Part shown: piece after piece, positions 1 to 8,325 of the stretch
Layout: every line of letters begins with the position of its first letter
Numbering within the stretch: position 1 is the stretch's first letter
Assembly (NCBI GenBank): GCA_001825665.1
Contig: MHXZ01000009.1
Coordinates: 1-41,871, forward strand
Direction of reading: 5' to 3'
DNA length: 41,871 nt
From: Planctomycetes bacterium GWF2_41_51
Lineage (GTDB): Bacteria > Planctomycetota > Phycisphaerae > Sedimentisphaerales > UBA12454
Translations under genes and position numbers: made by a program
The notes under the pieces: generated by a model
What the model was told of the DNA's origin: nothing
Database searches by the model: none
What the model saw: the letters and a program-made list of their open reading frames with translations, nothing else

Positions 1-95
1 AGCCATTTCTTTATACATCGAATGACTCGCGAGTCTTTGATTCGGTGCTCAATGAACTTCATCAGCCATTTGTGGTCGATGGTGTCAAAGAATCC
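1..95 (-). pseudogene. Fragment resembling a group II intron reverse transcriptase, in frame with the sulfatase
   Basis: Read on the minus strand, the last 32 codons before the window edge encode a peptide beginning GFFDTIDHKWLMKF and continuing with EHRIKD and IKKW. This pattern (FFDxIDHxWLMKFxEHRIxD...RxIxKWL) is the palm region of group II intron-encoded reverse transcriptases, and it does not belong in a sulfatase. It follows the sulfatase residues TSD without a frameshift. Only this small piece is visible, so neither intron RNA domains nor the rest of the enzyme can be assessed. It is either a real insertion or recombination product, or a chimeric join at a contig end. The family call is from memory of the motif; the junction is placed to within about 10 bases. 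Confidence 0.7.
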
Positions 96-1019
96 ACTAT
101 CGCTTGTGAAAATGACAAGCGTGTTATCATCTATATTCGTTTTTTTAAGTACATCGAAAATTTTGCCTACATAGTTGTCAAGTTTGCTTATCATGGCAGC
201 ATGACATTTTTGTGCATCCGGCCATTTTCGTTTAGCATAAATCCCTTCATTTGGAACTTCCATTCCGTGTCGCCCTAATACACCAGGAGCTTCTCCATTT
301 GCATGTGGAAGCGTATAAGCCGCATATAGAAAAAACGATGAATTATAATTATTCTCTATATAATTAATTATCTCTTGAGTAAATAAGTCATTACTATAAT
401 CCAGCCGTTCTGTTGCTGCTCCGCCATATTCAAGAACTTCAGGATTTTTACTCCTGACAGGACGCTGGACAATATTTCTTAGAAACACTTTCTTTTTATT
501 ACGCCAGAGAAACTCCGGATAATAATTATGCGCGTGTACCTGATTAAGATATCCAAAAAAATAATCAAAACCTTTTTGATTGGGCAAACCGTCTGCTTTT
601 CCACCTAATCCCCACTTACCTATAACAGCAGTTTTATAACCTGCTTCTTTGAACATTTCAGCTACAGTATAATCCTGTTTTAACAAAGAAGCCCCCGGAG
701 TATTATCACGAATCCTGCAATGGCCAGTATTCAAGCCTGTCATCAGAGAACAACGAGAAGGGGCACAGACAGTACTTCCTGCATAATGTTGAGTAAACTT
801 CATCCCTTCAGCAGCCATTCTATCTATGTTGGAAGTTTTAATTATTTTTTGACCATAGCAGCCCAAATCCCCGTAACCAAGATCATCAGCAAGTATAAAA
901 ATTAAATTTGGCCCGTCACGTTTAAACGCCTGCGTTCTGCTAAAATTTCCACAGCCTTTAAGAAACATCAATGAGGCCGTTTCTGCTCCTATAAGTTTTA
1001 AAAATTCTCGCCTTTTCAT
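96..1019 (-). CDS. Sulfatase (type I, formylglycine-dependent), C-terminus lost at the left edge
   Basis: The start is ATG at 1019 and about 308 codons are sulfatase-like. The N-terminus carries a twin-arginine-like export signal (KRREFLK followed by a hydrophobic run), so the enzyme is probably exported. Metal ligands DD lie at about residues 45-46 (ILADDLGYG), and the sulfatase signature C85-A-P-S-R89 supplies the cysteine converted to formylglycine. The sequence runs through a typical WGLGGK region to FTSD, where the usual TSDNG metal-binding loop should continue, but it switches there to a reverse-transcriptase-like peptide. Family members are normally about 450-550 residues, so roughly a third is missing. 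It lies 27 bases after the UroD-like gene and would be last in module 1. The likely role is removing sulfate esters from the target glycan; the exact substrate cannot be read. Confidence 0.88.
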
Positions 1020-1046
1020 TTAAAATCGATCAAAGTGCAACCTAAA

Positions 1047-2171
1047 CTAAACAGTGATTCCAAACATTTTTTCTTTCAAATCCAGATAATAAATATAATC
1101 CTCTTGTTTGACATTTGGAGGACAGCGATGATCACAAAAAGGAATATAACCTCCTCGTTCAACATAAGGCACAAGCGTTTCCATATATTTTTCTATAGCT
1201 TGCTTTCCTTCGCCTAAAGCCATTTTGTCAAATCCACCCATAATTCTTAATTCTTTTCCGTATTCGTCTAAAAGGGCTGATGGATGGCAGCAGCAATTAA
1301 CTTCGAAAGGAAACAAGCAGTTTATTCCACTTTCAAGCAGCATAGGAAGAATCGGCCTAACATCTCCATCGCAATCTGTGAACCATATATCGATATTATG
1401 TTGATGTAGTTTTTTACTAATGCGTTTATAACGAGGAACAACTACATTTTTGAAAAAATCAACTGAAACGATGGGACCTGATTTGAAACATATATCCTCC
1501 CAGCCGCTTGCGAAATCAAAATCAATTTTTCCAAGCACCTGGTCGAGAATATTTTCGGTTAATTGACAGCTTGTCTCTACCATATCTTCGACCATATCAG
1601 GGTAATCGAAGCAGGCATACGCAAGTCCTTCAAAGGTAAGCATATTACGAATTTTGCCAATCATCGAACCACAATATATTCCCAATGGGTAATCTCTGTA
1701 AGCAGGATGTTGTTTTATAAGCTCCTCTACATTCAATTTCCTTTCAGGAATATTTACATTGAACCTTTCTTCCTTAATTCTTTTCCAATCATCAGGCGTT
1801 TTAATCGAACTTTCGAGAAAATGAGGAATGGTGTCGTGGCCATCGGCAGGGACTTCCGCAATAAGACCGTCACAATTTTGCAGGATTTTTTTATTTCCTC
1901 TTATTTCAATTACTTTTTGTTCGAAAGAAGGGTAAATCCAATCTAGGCCCCATGCTATTTTGAATTTATCGAAATTGAAAAATATATCCGCCTGGTCATT
2001 GTTTTTAATGTCATTATCTTTAAAAATCGACCATAGGTTATAATTTTCATTCCAATAACCGAATTCCATATTGAAGCAACGATCAACGGGCTTATAGTGC
2101 ATTTGATTATTAAATCGCTGACGATCGGTTATTTCACTTTTCCATTTTTGCCTTATTGGTTTTATACTCAT
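1047..2171 (-). CDS. Uroporphyrinogen decarboxylase-like (URO-D/MtaA superfamily) protein
   Basis: This 374-residue soluble protein has no signal peptide. It matches the URO-D superfamily TIM-barrel pattern: SGWEDICFKSGPIVS followed by FFKNVVVPRYKRI, then WFTDCDGDV, IMGGFDK and a late CDHRCPP. The last two segments supply His/Cys/Asp residues of the kind used as metal ligands by methyltransferase members such as MtaA. Its ATG overlaps the stop of the GH1 gene (ATGA), so translation is coupled. It is unlikely to be the haem enzyme HemE, because it lacks the recognisable HemE N-terminal arginine motif and sits among sugar genes. Related proteins are common in planctomycete and Lentisphaerae sugar loci, but their reaction is not established. 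A methyl-transfer role on methylated sugars is possible but unproven. Confidence 0.8.
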   Translation of the reverse strand: MSIKPIRQKWKSEITDRQRFNNQMHYKPVDRCFNMEFGYWNENYNLWSIFKDNDIKNNDQADIFFNFDKFKIAWGLDWIYPSFEQKVIEIRGNKKILQNCDGLIAEVPADGHDTIPHFLESSIKTPDDWKRIKEERFNVNIPERKLNVEELIKQHPAYRDYPLGIYCGSMIGKIRNMLTFEGLAYACFDYPDMVEDMVETSCQLTENILDQVLGKIDFDFASGWEDICFKSGPIVSVDFFKNVVVPRYKRISKKLHQHNIDIWFTDCDGDVRPILPMLLESGINCLFPFEVNCCCHPSALLDEYGKELRIMGGFDKMALGEGKQAIEKYMETLVPYVERGGYIPFCDHRCPPNVKQEDYIYYLDLKEKMFGITV

Positions 2172-3532
2172 ATATTTTTGCCATTAGTTTCTATAATATT
2201 TTTATACCAAAAACCTGAATCCTTAATTATTCTCTTTTGAGTTGGAAAATCTGTGTATACGATTCCGAATCGTTTGCTAAATCCGTGTGCCCATTCAAAA
2301 TTATCCATTAAAGACCAGAGAAAATAACCGCGTATGTCTATACCGGCATCGGAAGCATTTTTGAGTTTTGTCAAATATCTTCGTAAATATTCAATTCTTT
2401 GCGGATCATGAACTTTACCATCAGGCGAAATACAATCAATAATGGCTGTTCCATTTTCCGTTATAATAATTGGTTTTTTATATCTCTCGTAAAAAAACTT
2501 CGGCCCCCAATAAAGTGATCTCGGTTCAGTTGGCCAGCCCATCGGCGTAAACCAATGTCCCGGCTCACGTGGAATCTCAACGATATTGCCTTTATCATCG
2601 GCGGTAACCTGTTTTGCGAAATAAATATTAAGACCGAGATAATCAATCGGCTGATTGATAATCTCCATATCCTTATCATCATATTCAGGTAAGGCAGAAC
2701 CATAAGCTTTCAATCCCTCTTCCGGGTATTTGCCAAACAAAACAGGGTCTATCCACCACGCTGAATTGTAACAGTTCAAAGGCTTAACGCTAAATGTCTC
2801 TTTTCTTGCTGCTTCTATGTCTTTATCGGAACTTTCGTCATAAGGAACGGATAATTCTCCGACTGGAGCATAACCAATAATTGCAGGCTGTTTTGAACAG
2901 CTTCGAATTGTCTGCACTGCTTTGCCATGGCTTAATAACACATTATGGCCTGCAAGAAGAACTTCAGGAAACGCAAGTTTTATTCCTGGTGCGTGTTCGG
3001 TTGAGTTGTGTCCCCAATGAATGAAGCATTGCGGTTCATTAAGTGTTATCCAATTTTTAACTCTGTCTGAAAAATTGTTCATCAAAATTTTAGTGTAATC
3101 AGCAAACCAATTCGAACTTTCAGGATTTAACCAGCCGCCCTTCCCAAAAAGGCTCTGCGGATAATCCCAGTGGAAGATTGTGATGAAAGGCTCGATATTA
3201 TTTTTTAATAATTCATCTATAAGATTATTATAAAACCGCAAACCCTTTTGATTAATTTTTCCCGTACCCTGCGGCAGGATTCTCGTCCACGAAATAGACA
3301 TACGATAATTCTGTATGCCCAAATCCTTCATTATTTTTATATCTTCCTTATACTTATGAAAATGATCACAAGCGGTGTCTCCAATTTGATTTTCAAATAT
3401 AACACCCTGTCTTTTGCATTTCATATCCCAAACAGATTGACCTTTGCCATCAGCATCCGCTGCACCCTCGATTTGATAAGCCGCAGTTGCAACGCCCCAT
3501 TTAAAATCTTTACAAAAACCTATTTTATTCAT
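2168..3532 (-). CDS. Glycoside hydrolase family 1 (beta-glucosidase/galactosidase type)
   Basis: The 454-residue protein has the normal length for GH1. It opens with KDFKWGVATAAYQIEGA, the usual GH1 start. The acid/base glutamate is E166 in TLNEPQ and the nucleophile is E359 in ITENG. The C-terminal WSLMDNFEW motif, which binds sugar at the -1 site, is present. With no signal peptide it should act in the cytoplasm on imported oligosaccharides, releasing beta-linked glucose, galactose or a related sugar. The start ATG overlaps the stop of the upstream Kelch-symporter gene, with a TAGGA-like ribosome site inside that gene. The stop overlaps the UroD-like start, so transporter, GH1 and UroD-like protein form a translationally coupled trio. 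Substrate specificity within GH1 cannot be fixed from sequence. Confidence 0.95.
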   Translation of the reverse strand: MNKIGFCKDFKWGVATAAYQIEGAADADGKGQSVWDMKCKRQGVIFENQIGDTACDHFHKYKEDIKIMKDLGIQNYRMSISWTRILPQGTGKINQKGLRFYNNLIDELLKNNIEPFITIFHWDYPQSLFGKGGWLNPESSNWFADYTKILMNNFSDRVKNWITLNEPQCFIHWGHNSTEHAPGIKLAFPEVLLAGHNVLLSHGKAVQTIRSCSKQPAIIGYAPVGELSVPYDESSDKDIEAARKETFSVKPLNCYNSAWWIDPVLFGKYPEEGLKAYGSALPEYDDKDMEIINQPIDYLGLNIYFAKQVTADDKGNIVEIPREPGHWFTPMGWPTEPRSLYWGPKFFYERYKKPIIITENGTAIIDCISPDGKVHDPQRIEYLRRYLTKLKNASDAGIDIRGYFLWSLMDNFEWAHGFSKRFGIVYTDFPTQKRIIKDSGFWYKNIIETNGKNI

Positions 3533-6117
3533 TTACTTTTTTTCCTATCCAGCACAAGTTCAGATAAATCTTTTTGCTTTTGCGGAATGACAAAAGAAAC
3601 TAAATAACCAGAGATAAAACAGGCCGCAATTCCGATACTTGCGTATAAAACAAAATATATTTTAGTGTATTTGCTTATCCAAAACAATACAGCGGCACCA
3701 ATAAAAGCCCCGATTATAGCCGCAGTACCACCGACTCTTTTTGTAAAAATACCCAACAGGAATAATCCGCACATCGATCCCCCAAACAAACCAAGAATAG
3801 ACATAAACGATTCCCACACTGATTTTACATCAGCACTTGCAAACAGCAAAGCTAAAGCAGTTCCCAAAACGCCAAAGAGGAGAACACAGATTCTGGCAAG
3901 AATCAAATAGGACTTTTCAGTTTTTAGAAGTGAAAATCTTTTGAAAAAATCAGTTACGACAACAGTTGAAATACTATGTATGCTGCCGGAAACAGTAGAT
4001 TGAGCGGCAGCAAAAATACCAGCTACTACGATTCCTGCTATACCTGCGGGTAATCGGCTTGAAATGAAAAGCGGAAATATGGCGTCATTTTGATATGCTG
4101 GGTCGAGGCCTTGAGGATTCTGTTTATAAAATACATATAACGCAGTGCCGATAAAGAAAAACAAAAATGTCGCGACAAGACCCGCCGCAATACTTGTTAT
4201 AAAAGAATCCCTGACCTTCTTTGCGCTCGAAACGGACATATAACGCTGAACAATAGCCTGGTCAGAAACATAAGGGACAAGGTTTTGTCCGATACCGCCG
4301 ATTATCATTACCCAAAGAGCTGATGTGTAAAAACTTGTATTCGACCAATCCCAATTAATAGTATGGAATTTCGCGTTAGCCGAAGCAACAGAAATAAATT
4401 CACCAAGACCTCCATTGAGGTCATTAATCATAATATAGAGGCAAAGTCCGGCACCACCTAAAAGTACAAGACTTTGAACAGCATCGGTCCATGCTACTGC
4501 TTCAAGGCCTCCCATTGTACAGTAAATAACCGTCAATATCCCCGTCAGCAATATACACGCATTAACGCTCATATTAGTCATAGCGGAAAGTGCTAATGCC
4601 GGCAAAAACATTACAATCGCCATTCTGCCGATATGGAACAAAATAAAAGATACTGCCGCAAACAGCCTTACAGCCACGTTAAATCTTTTCTCAAGATATT
4701 CGTATGCGCTGGTAGCATCTATTTTAATAAAATATGGAACTACATAAATCAAAATGAAAGGCGCTACCGGAAGGCCAATAAGATTTATCATTAAGAAAGT
4801 CCAGTCGGTACAATAAACTTTCGCAGGAATAGCAATAAATGTTATTGAGCTTAAAAGTGTGGCAAAAATACTCAAGCCTGCGACCCATGACGGAACGCGT
4901 TTGCCCCCACGGAAGAAATCATCCGTTGATTTGTTTCGACGCATAAAGTATGCGCCCACAGCTATCATACCAGTGAGGTAGATAAGTAGTGTAAAAAAAT
5001 TTATTTTTCCGAAAACGGTAGATTTTTTCACAAGTTCTGCCTGCCAGACCTGCGGCGTGCGAATTCGAGGGCAAATTTCGCCTGAAGGAATCACAATACG
5101 ATTCTCCCATCTCACGGCTGTTGTGGTAACCTGGCTTAGCGGCATTTTCCCGACTAATGTAAAACTATCGGTGATTGTATGGTACGCCAGAACATTTCTT
5201 GCAAAACATCCCGCATTATTCGAATCCATTGATTCAGGAGCAGTTCCTGAACCGAAAATCAAAATATGACTTTGACCGACATCTATACCAGTTAAGGCAT
5301 TAATAGCTGCCGGCGAGTTAGAACATTTCTTCCAGGGATTTTGTGCAGCCTGATATTTTGAAGGACTAAATTCATATACATCATTGAGCGGTATTCTGTT
5401 TGCATCTTCCGGAGATTTCTGGTATCTGCCGCCAATAACATAAACACAATATTCTTTCCCATTATGCTGAGCGACGGTTATATTAAACGCTCTTTTTTCG
5501 CCGGGCCAAACAGGCAATTGTTTCCAGCTAAAATTTTTCGAGTCAGCGATTTTGGATAAATCCAGAGACCAGAAGTTTTTCATTGCAGAAGAAAGACTTA
5601 TATCCTGCTGGCCGCCGGCAACATAAACAACATCACCTATTTCAGCCGCTGCCATATTCGAAACAGGCAGAGGCAATGAAGGCAAATCAATTTTTTCTAT
5701 TTTGTGATTTTGTGAATTCCATTTTAAAAGGAAAACATTATCAAAAGTTTGATTAGCATCATTTCCGCCTAAACACAAAAGACCATACTTTGTAGAAACT
5801 GAAACGCCGTAAGCAATCGGCCTGCCGAGTTTGCCCACGTTCAGCCATTCCTGACCATTTTTTTCAAGAACTAAAATATCATCGTGCCATGTTTTTTGTG
5901 TCTGCTCATATGGCCTGGCGAAATTTGCGCCACCTGCAATAATTAGAACATCGTTATGAACACCAATAAAAGCACCTGCCAGACCTAAAGGCTCAGTTTG
6001 ACCAGATACGGCAGGCAATGATGGCATTTGCTGCCATTTAAGCCAATTCGTTGTCGCTGCGGAGAAGTTAATCAAAAAGAATAAAATTACTCCGCCTAAT
6101 AGAACCGTTTTTTTCAT
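3529..6117 (-). CDS. NanM-like Kelch mutarotase fused to a sodium:solute symporter (SSS)
   Basis: This 862-residue protein has three parts. A signal-like hydrophobic segment occupies residues 1-22. A six-bladed Kelch domain of the cyclically permuted mutarotase type spans about 30-370. A multi-pass SSS transporter begins near 375 and includes the TM8 sodium-site sequence AAAQSTVSGSIHSISTV. The Kelch part keeps two NanM hallmarks: IIAGGANF, and near its end a GE-x2-P-x2-RT segment like that of E. coli NanM (N-acetylneuraminate epimerase). SSS carriers have a periplasmic N-terminus, so the Kelch domain should sit outside the inner membrane and deliver the preferred anomer straight to the transporter. 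It lies between the sialidase and GH1 genes, which supports sialic acid as substrate (inference). A GGGAG ribosome site precedes the ATG. The C-terminus ends in a short lysine-rich cytoplasmic tail. Confidence 0.92.
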   Translation of the reverse strand: MKKTVLLGGVILFFLINFSAATTNWLKWQQMPSLPAVSGQTEPLGLAGAFIGVHNDVLIIAGGANFARPYEQTQKTWHDDILVLEKNGQEWLNVGKLGRPIAYGVSVSTKYGLLCLGGNDANQTFDNVFLLKWNSQNHKIEKIDLPSLPLPVSNMAAAEIGDVVYVAGGQQDISLSSAMKNFWSLDLSKIADSKNFSWKQLPVWPGEKRAFNITVAQHNGKEYCVYVIGGRYQKSPEDANRIPLNDVYEFSPSKYQAAQNPWKKCSNSPAAINALTGIDVGQSHILIFGSGTAPESMDSNNAGCFARNVLAYHTITDSFTLVGKMPLSQVTTTAVRWENRIVIPSGEICPRIRTPQVWQAELVKKSTVFGKINFFTLLIYLTGMIAVGAYFMRRNKSTDDFFRGGKRVPSWVAGLSIFATLLSSITFIAIPAKVYCTDWTFLMINLIGLPVAPFILIYVVPYFIKIDATSAYEYLEKRFNVAVRLFAAVSFILFHIGRMAIVMFLPALALSAMTNMSVNACILLTGILTVIYCTMGGLEAVAWTDAVQSLVLLGGAGLCLYIMINDLNGGLGEFISVASANAKFHTINWDWSNTSFYTSALWVMIIGGIGQNLVPYVSDQAIVQRYMSVSSAKKVRDSFITSIAAGLVATFLFFFIGTALYVFYKQNPQGLDPAYQNDAIFPLFISSRLPAGIAGIVVAGIFAAAQSTVSGSIHSISTVVVTDFFKRFSLLKTEKSYLILARICVLLFGVLGTALALLFASADVKSVWESFMSILGLFGGSMCGLFLLGIFTKRVGGTAAIIGAFIGAAVLFWISKYTKIYFVLYASIGIAACFISGYLVSFVIPQKQKDLSELVLDRKKSK

Positions 6118-6153
6118 TTACAACTCCCTGCAATTATAAACCAAATCATTTGT

Positions 6154-7305
6154 TTATTTTACATCACCCGATGTAAGCCAATTCAGACTGAAAACCGCAA
6201 GGACAATTTTTTCATAAGGTTTTTTTGTGCCTGCTTCATACATACAGGCAATCTGCTTATCTGGCAAACGTGCTAAGCAGGAATACGCAGTTGGCCCGTC
6301 ATATAGAGATTTCGAATATTTCCATGTTTTGCATTCATCCAAACTTGCCTGGACAGTCATATTAACTCTTTGTGTACTGCTGTTCGGATTTGAAAATAAT
6401 ATGATGCTTTTTTTGAAACCATTATAAGGAGCAAAACGGAATATACTTGCCTGGCATAACGGTTCAATTAAATTTGTTTTAAAATCAACCTTTGTCCAGC
6501 TATGTCCTCCGTCAAAACTTAATGCCTGTGCCCTGCTGCCCCTATACTGATGATTGCGAATATCCATCAATACAGTGCCATCGAGCAGTTCCACAGCCTG
6601 GGATTCTCCGCAGTTAGGATATATCCACTCACTGATTTTCCAATTTAGTCCGTTATCATCACTGTAAATCGCATGCGAGCCGCCCATAAAACTTTTTGCG
6701 GGATAACGAAGTGCGACAGAATTATCGCAGGGAATAATTAACCTGCCTTTGTTTTGACCATATTTTAGCTGAATGCCGATTCCAGGACCTGTCGCGTACC
6801 ATCTCCATTGTTCATTTTTGGCCGTTGATGTTATTTCTTTGGGAGCAGACCATGTCAAACCTTCATCATCAGATTTAAAAATAAAAACTCTTCGTGTGTC
6901 AGCACTTGATCCCTCGACTATCATTCTTTCTTTATCGGAGCCAAGATTCCAGGTTGACAGAAGCCAAATTGTTCCTGTTTGCTCATCCTGGACAGGGCAC
7001 GGATTTCCGCAGGTGTTATTTGCGTCATTCCAGATTATTGTCTGCCGACTAAAAGTTTTGCCGCCGTCAGTTGAGCGTTTTAACAGCAAATCAATATCTC
7101 CGGCGTCGCCGCCATGGTTTTTGCGTCCTTCACAGAAGGCAAGCACAGTGCCCTTTGCCGTTGTTAGAATCGCAGGAATCCTATAGGTATGGTATCCATC
7201 ATTGCCTCCAATAAAAATGTCCTGATAAGCAGGCAGATTTGTATCCTGCGCTTTTACAATGCAAACAAATACCAACAATACTATTATTGCAAGGAACCTA
7301 TTCAT
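6154..7305 (-). CDS. Exo-alpha-sialidase (GH33), exported
   Basis: The 383-residue protein has a signal peptide (about residues 1-19, cut after VKA) and a single six-bladed sialidase domain. The carboxylate-binding arginine lies in YRIP (41-44), followed by CEGRK. Asp-box repeats (SxDxGxxW) occur at RSTDGGKTF, KSDDEGLTW, YSDDNGLNW and SFDGGHSW. The glutamate of GESQAVEL and the tyrosine of TAYSCLARL match the usual glutamate and nucleophile tyrosine positions. It should release terminal sialic acid outside the cytoplasm. An AAAGGA ribosome site precedes the ATG. It lies between the lyase gene and the NanM-like transporter, the order expected for release, mutarotation and uptake. It is closely related to the sialidase domain of the next gene upstream but lacks LamG and dockerin-like parts, so it is probably soluble. 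Confidence 0.93.
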   Translation of the reverse strand: MNRFLAIIVLLVFVCIVKAQDTNLPAYQDIFIGGNDGYHTYRIPAILTTAKGTVLAFCEGRKNHGGDAGDIDLLLKRSTDGGKTFSRQTIIWNDANNTCGNPCPVQDEQTGTIWLLSTWNLGSDKERMIVEGSSADTRRVFIFKSDDEGLTWSAPKEITSTAKNEQWRWYATGPGIGIQLKYGQNKGRLIIPCDNSVALRYPAKSFMGGSHAIYSDDNGLNWKISEWIYPNCGESQAVELLDGTVLMDIRNHQYRGSRAQALSFDGGHSWTKVDFKTNLIEPLCQASIFRFAPYNGFKKSIILFSNPNSSTQRVNMTVQASLDECKTWKYSKSLYDGPTAYSCLARLPDKQIACMYEAGTKKPYEKIVLAVFSLNWLTSGDVK

Positions 7306-7338
7306 GCAAAATCCTTTCTGTTTTTGCGGCTGCGATAT

Positions 7339-8307
7339 TTATACTTCGACTTCTTTTTGAATAATAGTTTTAATTTTAGGCTTGAGAAATGAAGTTTGTT
7401 TGCTGCAGAAATCGAAAAAGCCCATTTGTTCCAGATTGGAAATCAGCAATTCATGCTGTTGTGGACTGATATTTGTTAACGGAAGTCGAACAGGGCCGCA
7501 ATCGACTCCTAATTCCCGCATTAGTGACTTACTGGCTGATAAAAATGGACAGTCAACTGAAGCGATGATTTTAATCATCTCCATAGATTTATGCTGAAGG
7601 ACTCTAGCGCGTTCAAGATTACCGGCTTTAAATTCATTAATGATCTGAATATATAAAGGCGATGCGAAATTATATGTGCTTCCAATAGCGCCTTTTGCTC
7701 CAAGAGCAAGACCGCAAAGAAGAATTTCATCACGTCCAAAAAGCATATCAAATCTGCCATCTTCAAATTTCTGGCAAAGATGAAAATCCATTAAATCTTC
7801 ATAAGTAAATTTTATACCTGCCAGATTTTTAATTTTACCTGAAGCTTTTTTCAGAAATTCGAACATTGAAAAATTTACCCCCGTCATCGAGGGGATATGA
7901 TAATAATAAAATGGAAGTTCGGGAGCCGCGGAAGCTATTTGCCTGCAAAATTCAACAAGATTGTCAACAGAACCCGGACGAAAAAAATTTGGCGCGATAG
8001 TACCAATAGCAGCGGCATTAGATTTTTGAGCTTCAAAAGCCATCATCTTGCATGCATCAAGATTATTATCGCCAACATGTACGATAACCTTAAGTTTTTT
8101 TGGAGCTACCCTGCACCAAATATCTGCGATCTGTATTCTTTCTGTTAAACCGAGCGAAAGACTTTCCCCTGTTGTGCCGCATACAAAAACACCGGAGACA
8201 TCATTAGCAGCATAAAACGCCGCCTGCTTTTCAATCAAACCAAAATTAACAGTCAAATCCGACTTCAATGCGGTAAACGGAGCCGCTATCAAACCCTCAA
8301 TATACAT
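7339..8307 (-). CDS. nanA: N-acetylneuraminate lyase
   Basis: This 322-residue TIM-barrel aldolase belongs to the DapA/NanA family. Numbered from the ATG at 8307, it has GTTGES at 44-49, the tyrosine of YYYHIPSMTG at about 136 and the Schiff-base lysine in GIKFTYED at 166. These positions are close to Tyr137 and Lys165 of E. coli NanA. The YHIP and GIKF forms are typical of sialic acid lyases of the type shared with animals rather than of DapA. It should cleave sialic acid to N-acetylmannosamine and pyruvate in the cytoplasm. An in-frame TTG at 8325 is possible, but AAAGG lies between it and the ATG at 8307, so the ATG is preferred. Two sialidase genes flank it. No NanE or NanK follows, so later steps are encoded elsewhere. 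Confidence 0.9.
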   Translation of the reverse strand: MYIEGLIAAPFTALKSDLTVNFGLIEKQAAFYAANDVSGVFVCGTTGESLSLGLTERIQIADIWCRVAPKKLKVIVHVGDNNLDACKMMAFEAQKSNAAAIGTIAPNFFRPGSVDNLVEFCRQIASAAPELPFYYYHIPSMTGVNFSMFEFLKKASGKIKNLAGIKFTYEDLMDFHLCQKFEDGRFDMLFGRDEILLCGLALGAKGAIGSTYNFASPLYIQIINEFKAGNLERARVLQHKSMEMIKIIASVDCPFLSASKSLMRELGVDCGPVRLPLTNISPQQHELLISNLEQMGFFDFCSKQTSFLKPKIKTIIQKEVEV

Positions 8308-8325
8308 TGCAATTTTACCTTTCAA

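Noticed and set aside
1..95. Complete group II intron or insertion sequence
   Set aside because: Only about 32 codons of a reverse-transcriptase-like region are visible; no intron RNA domain or element end can be seen.
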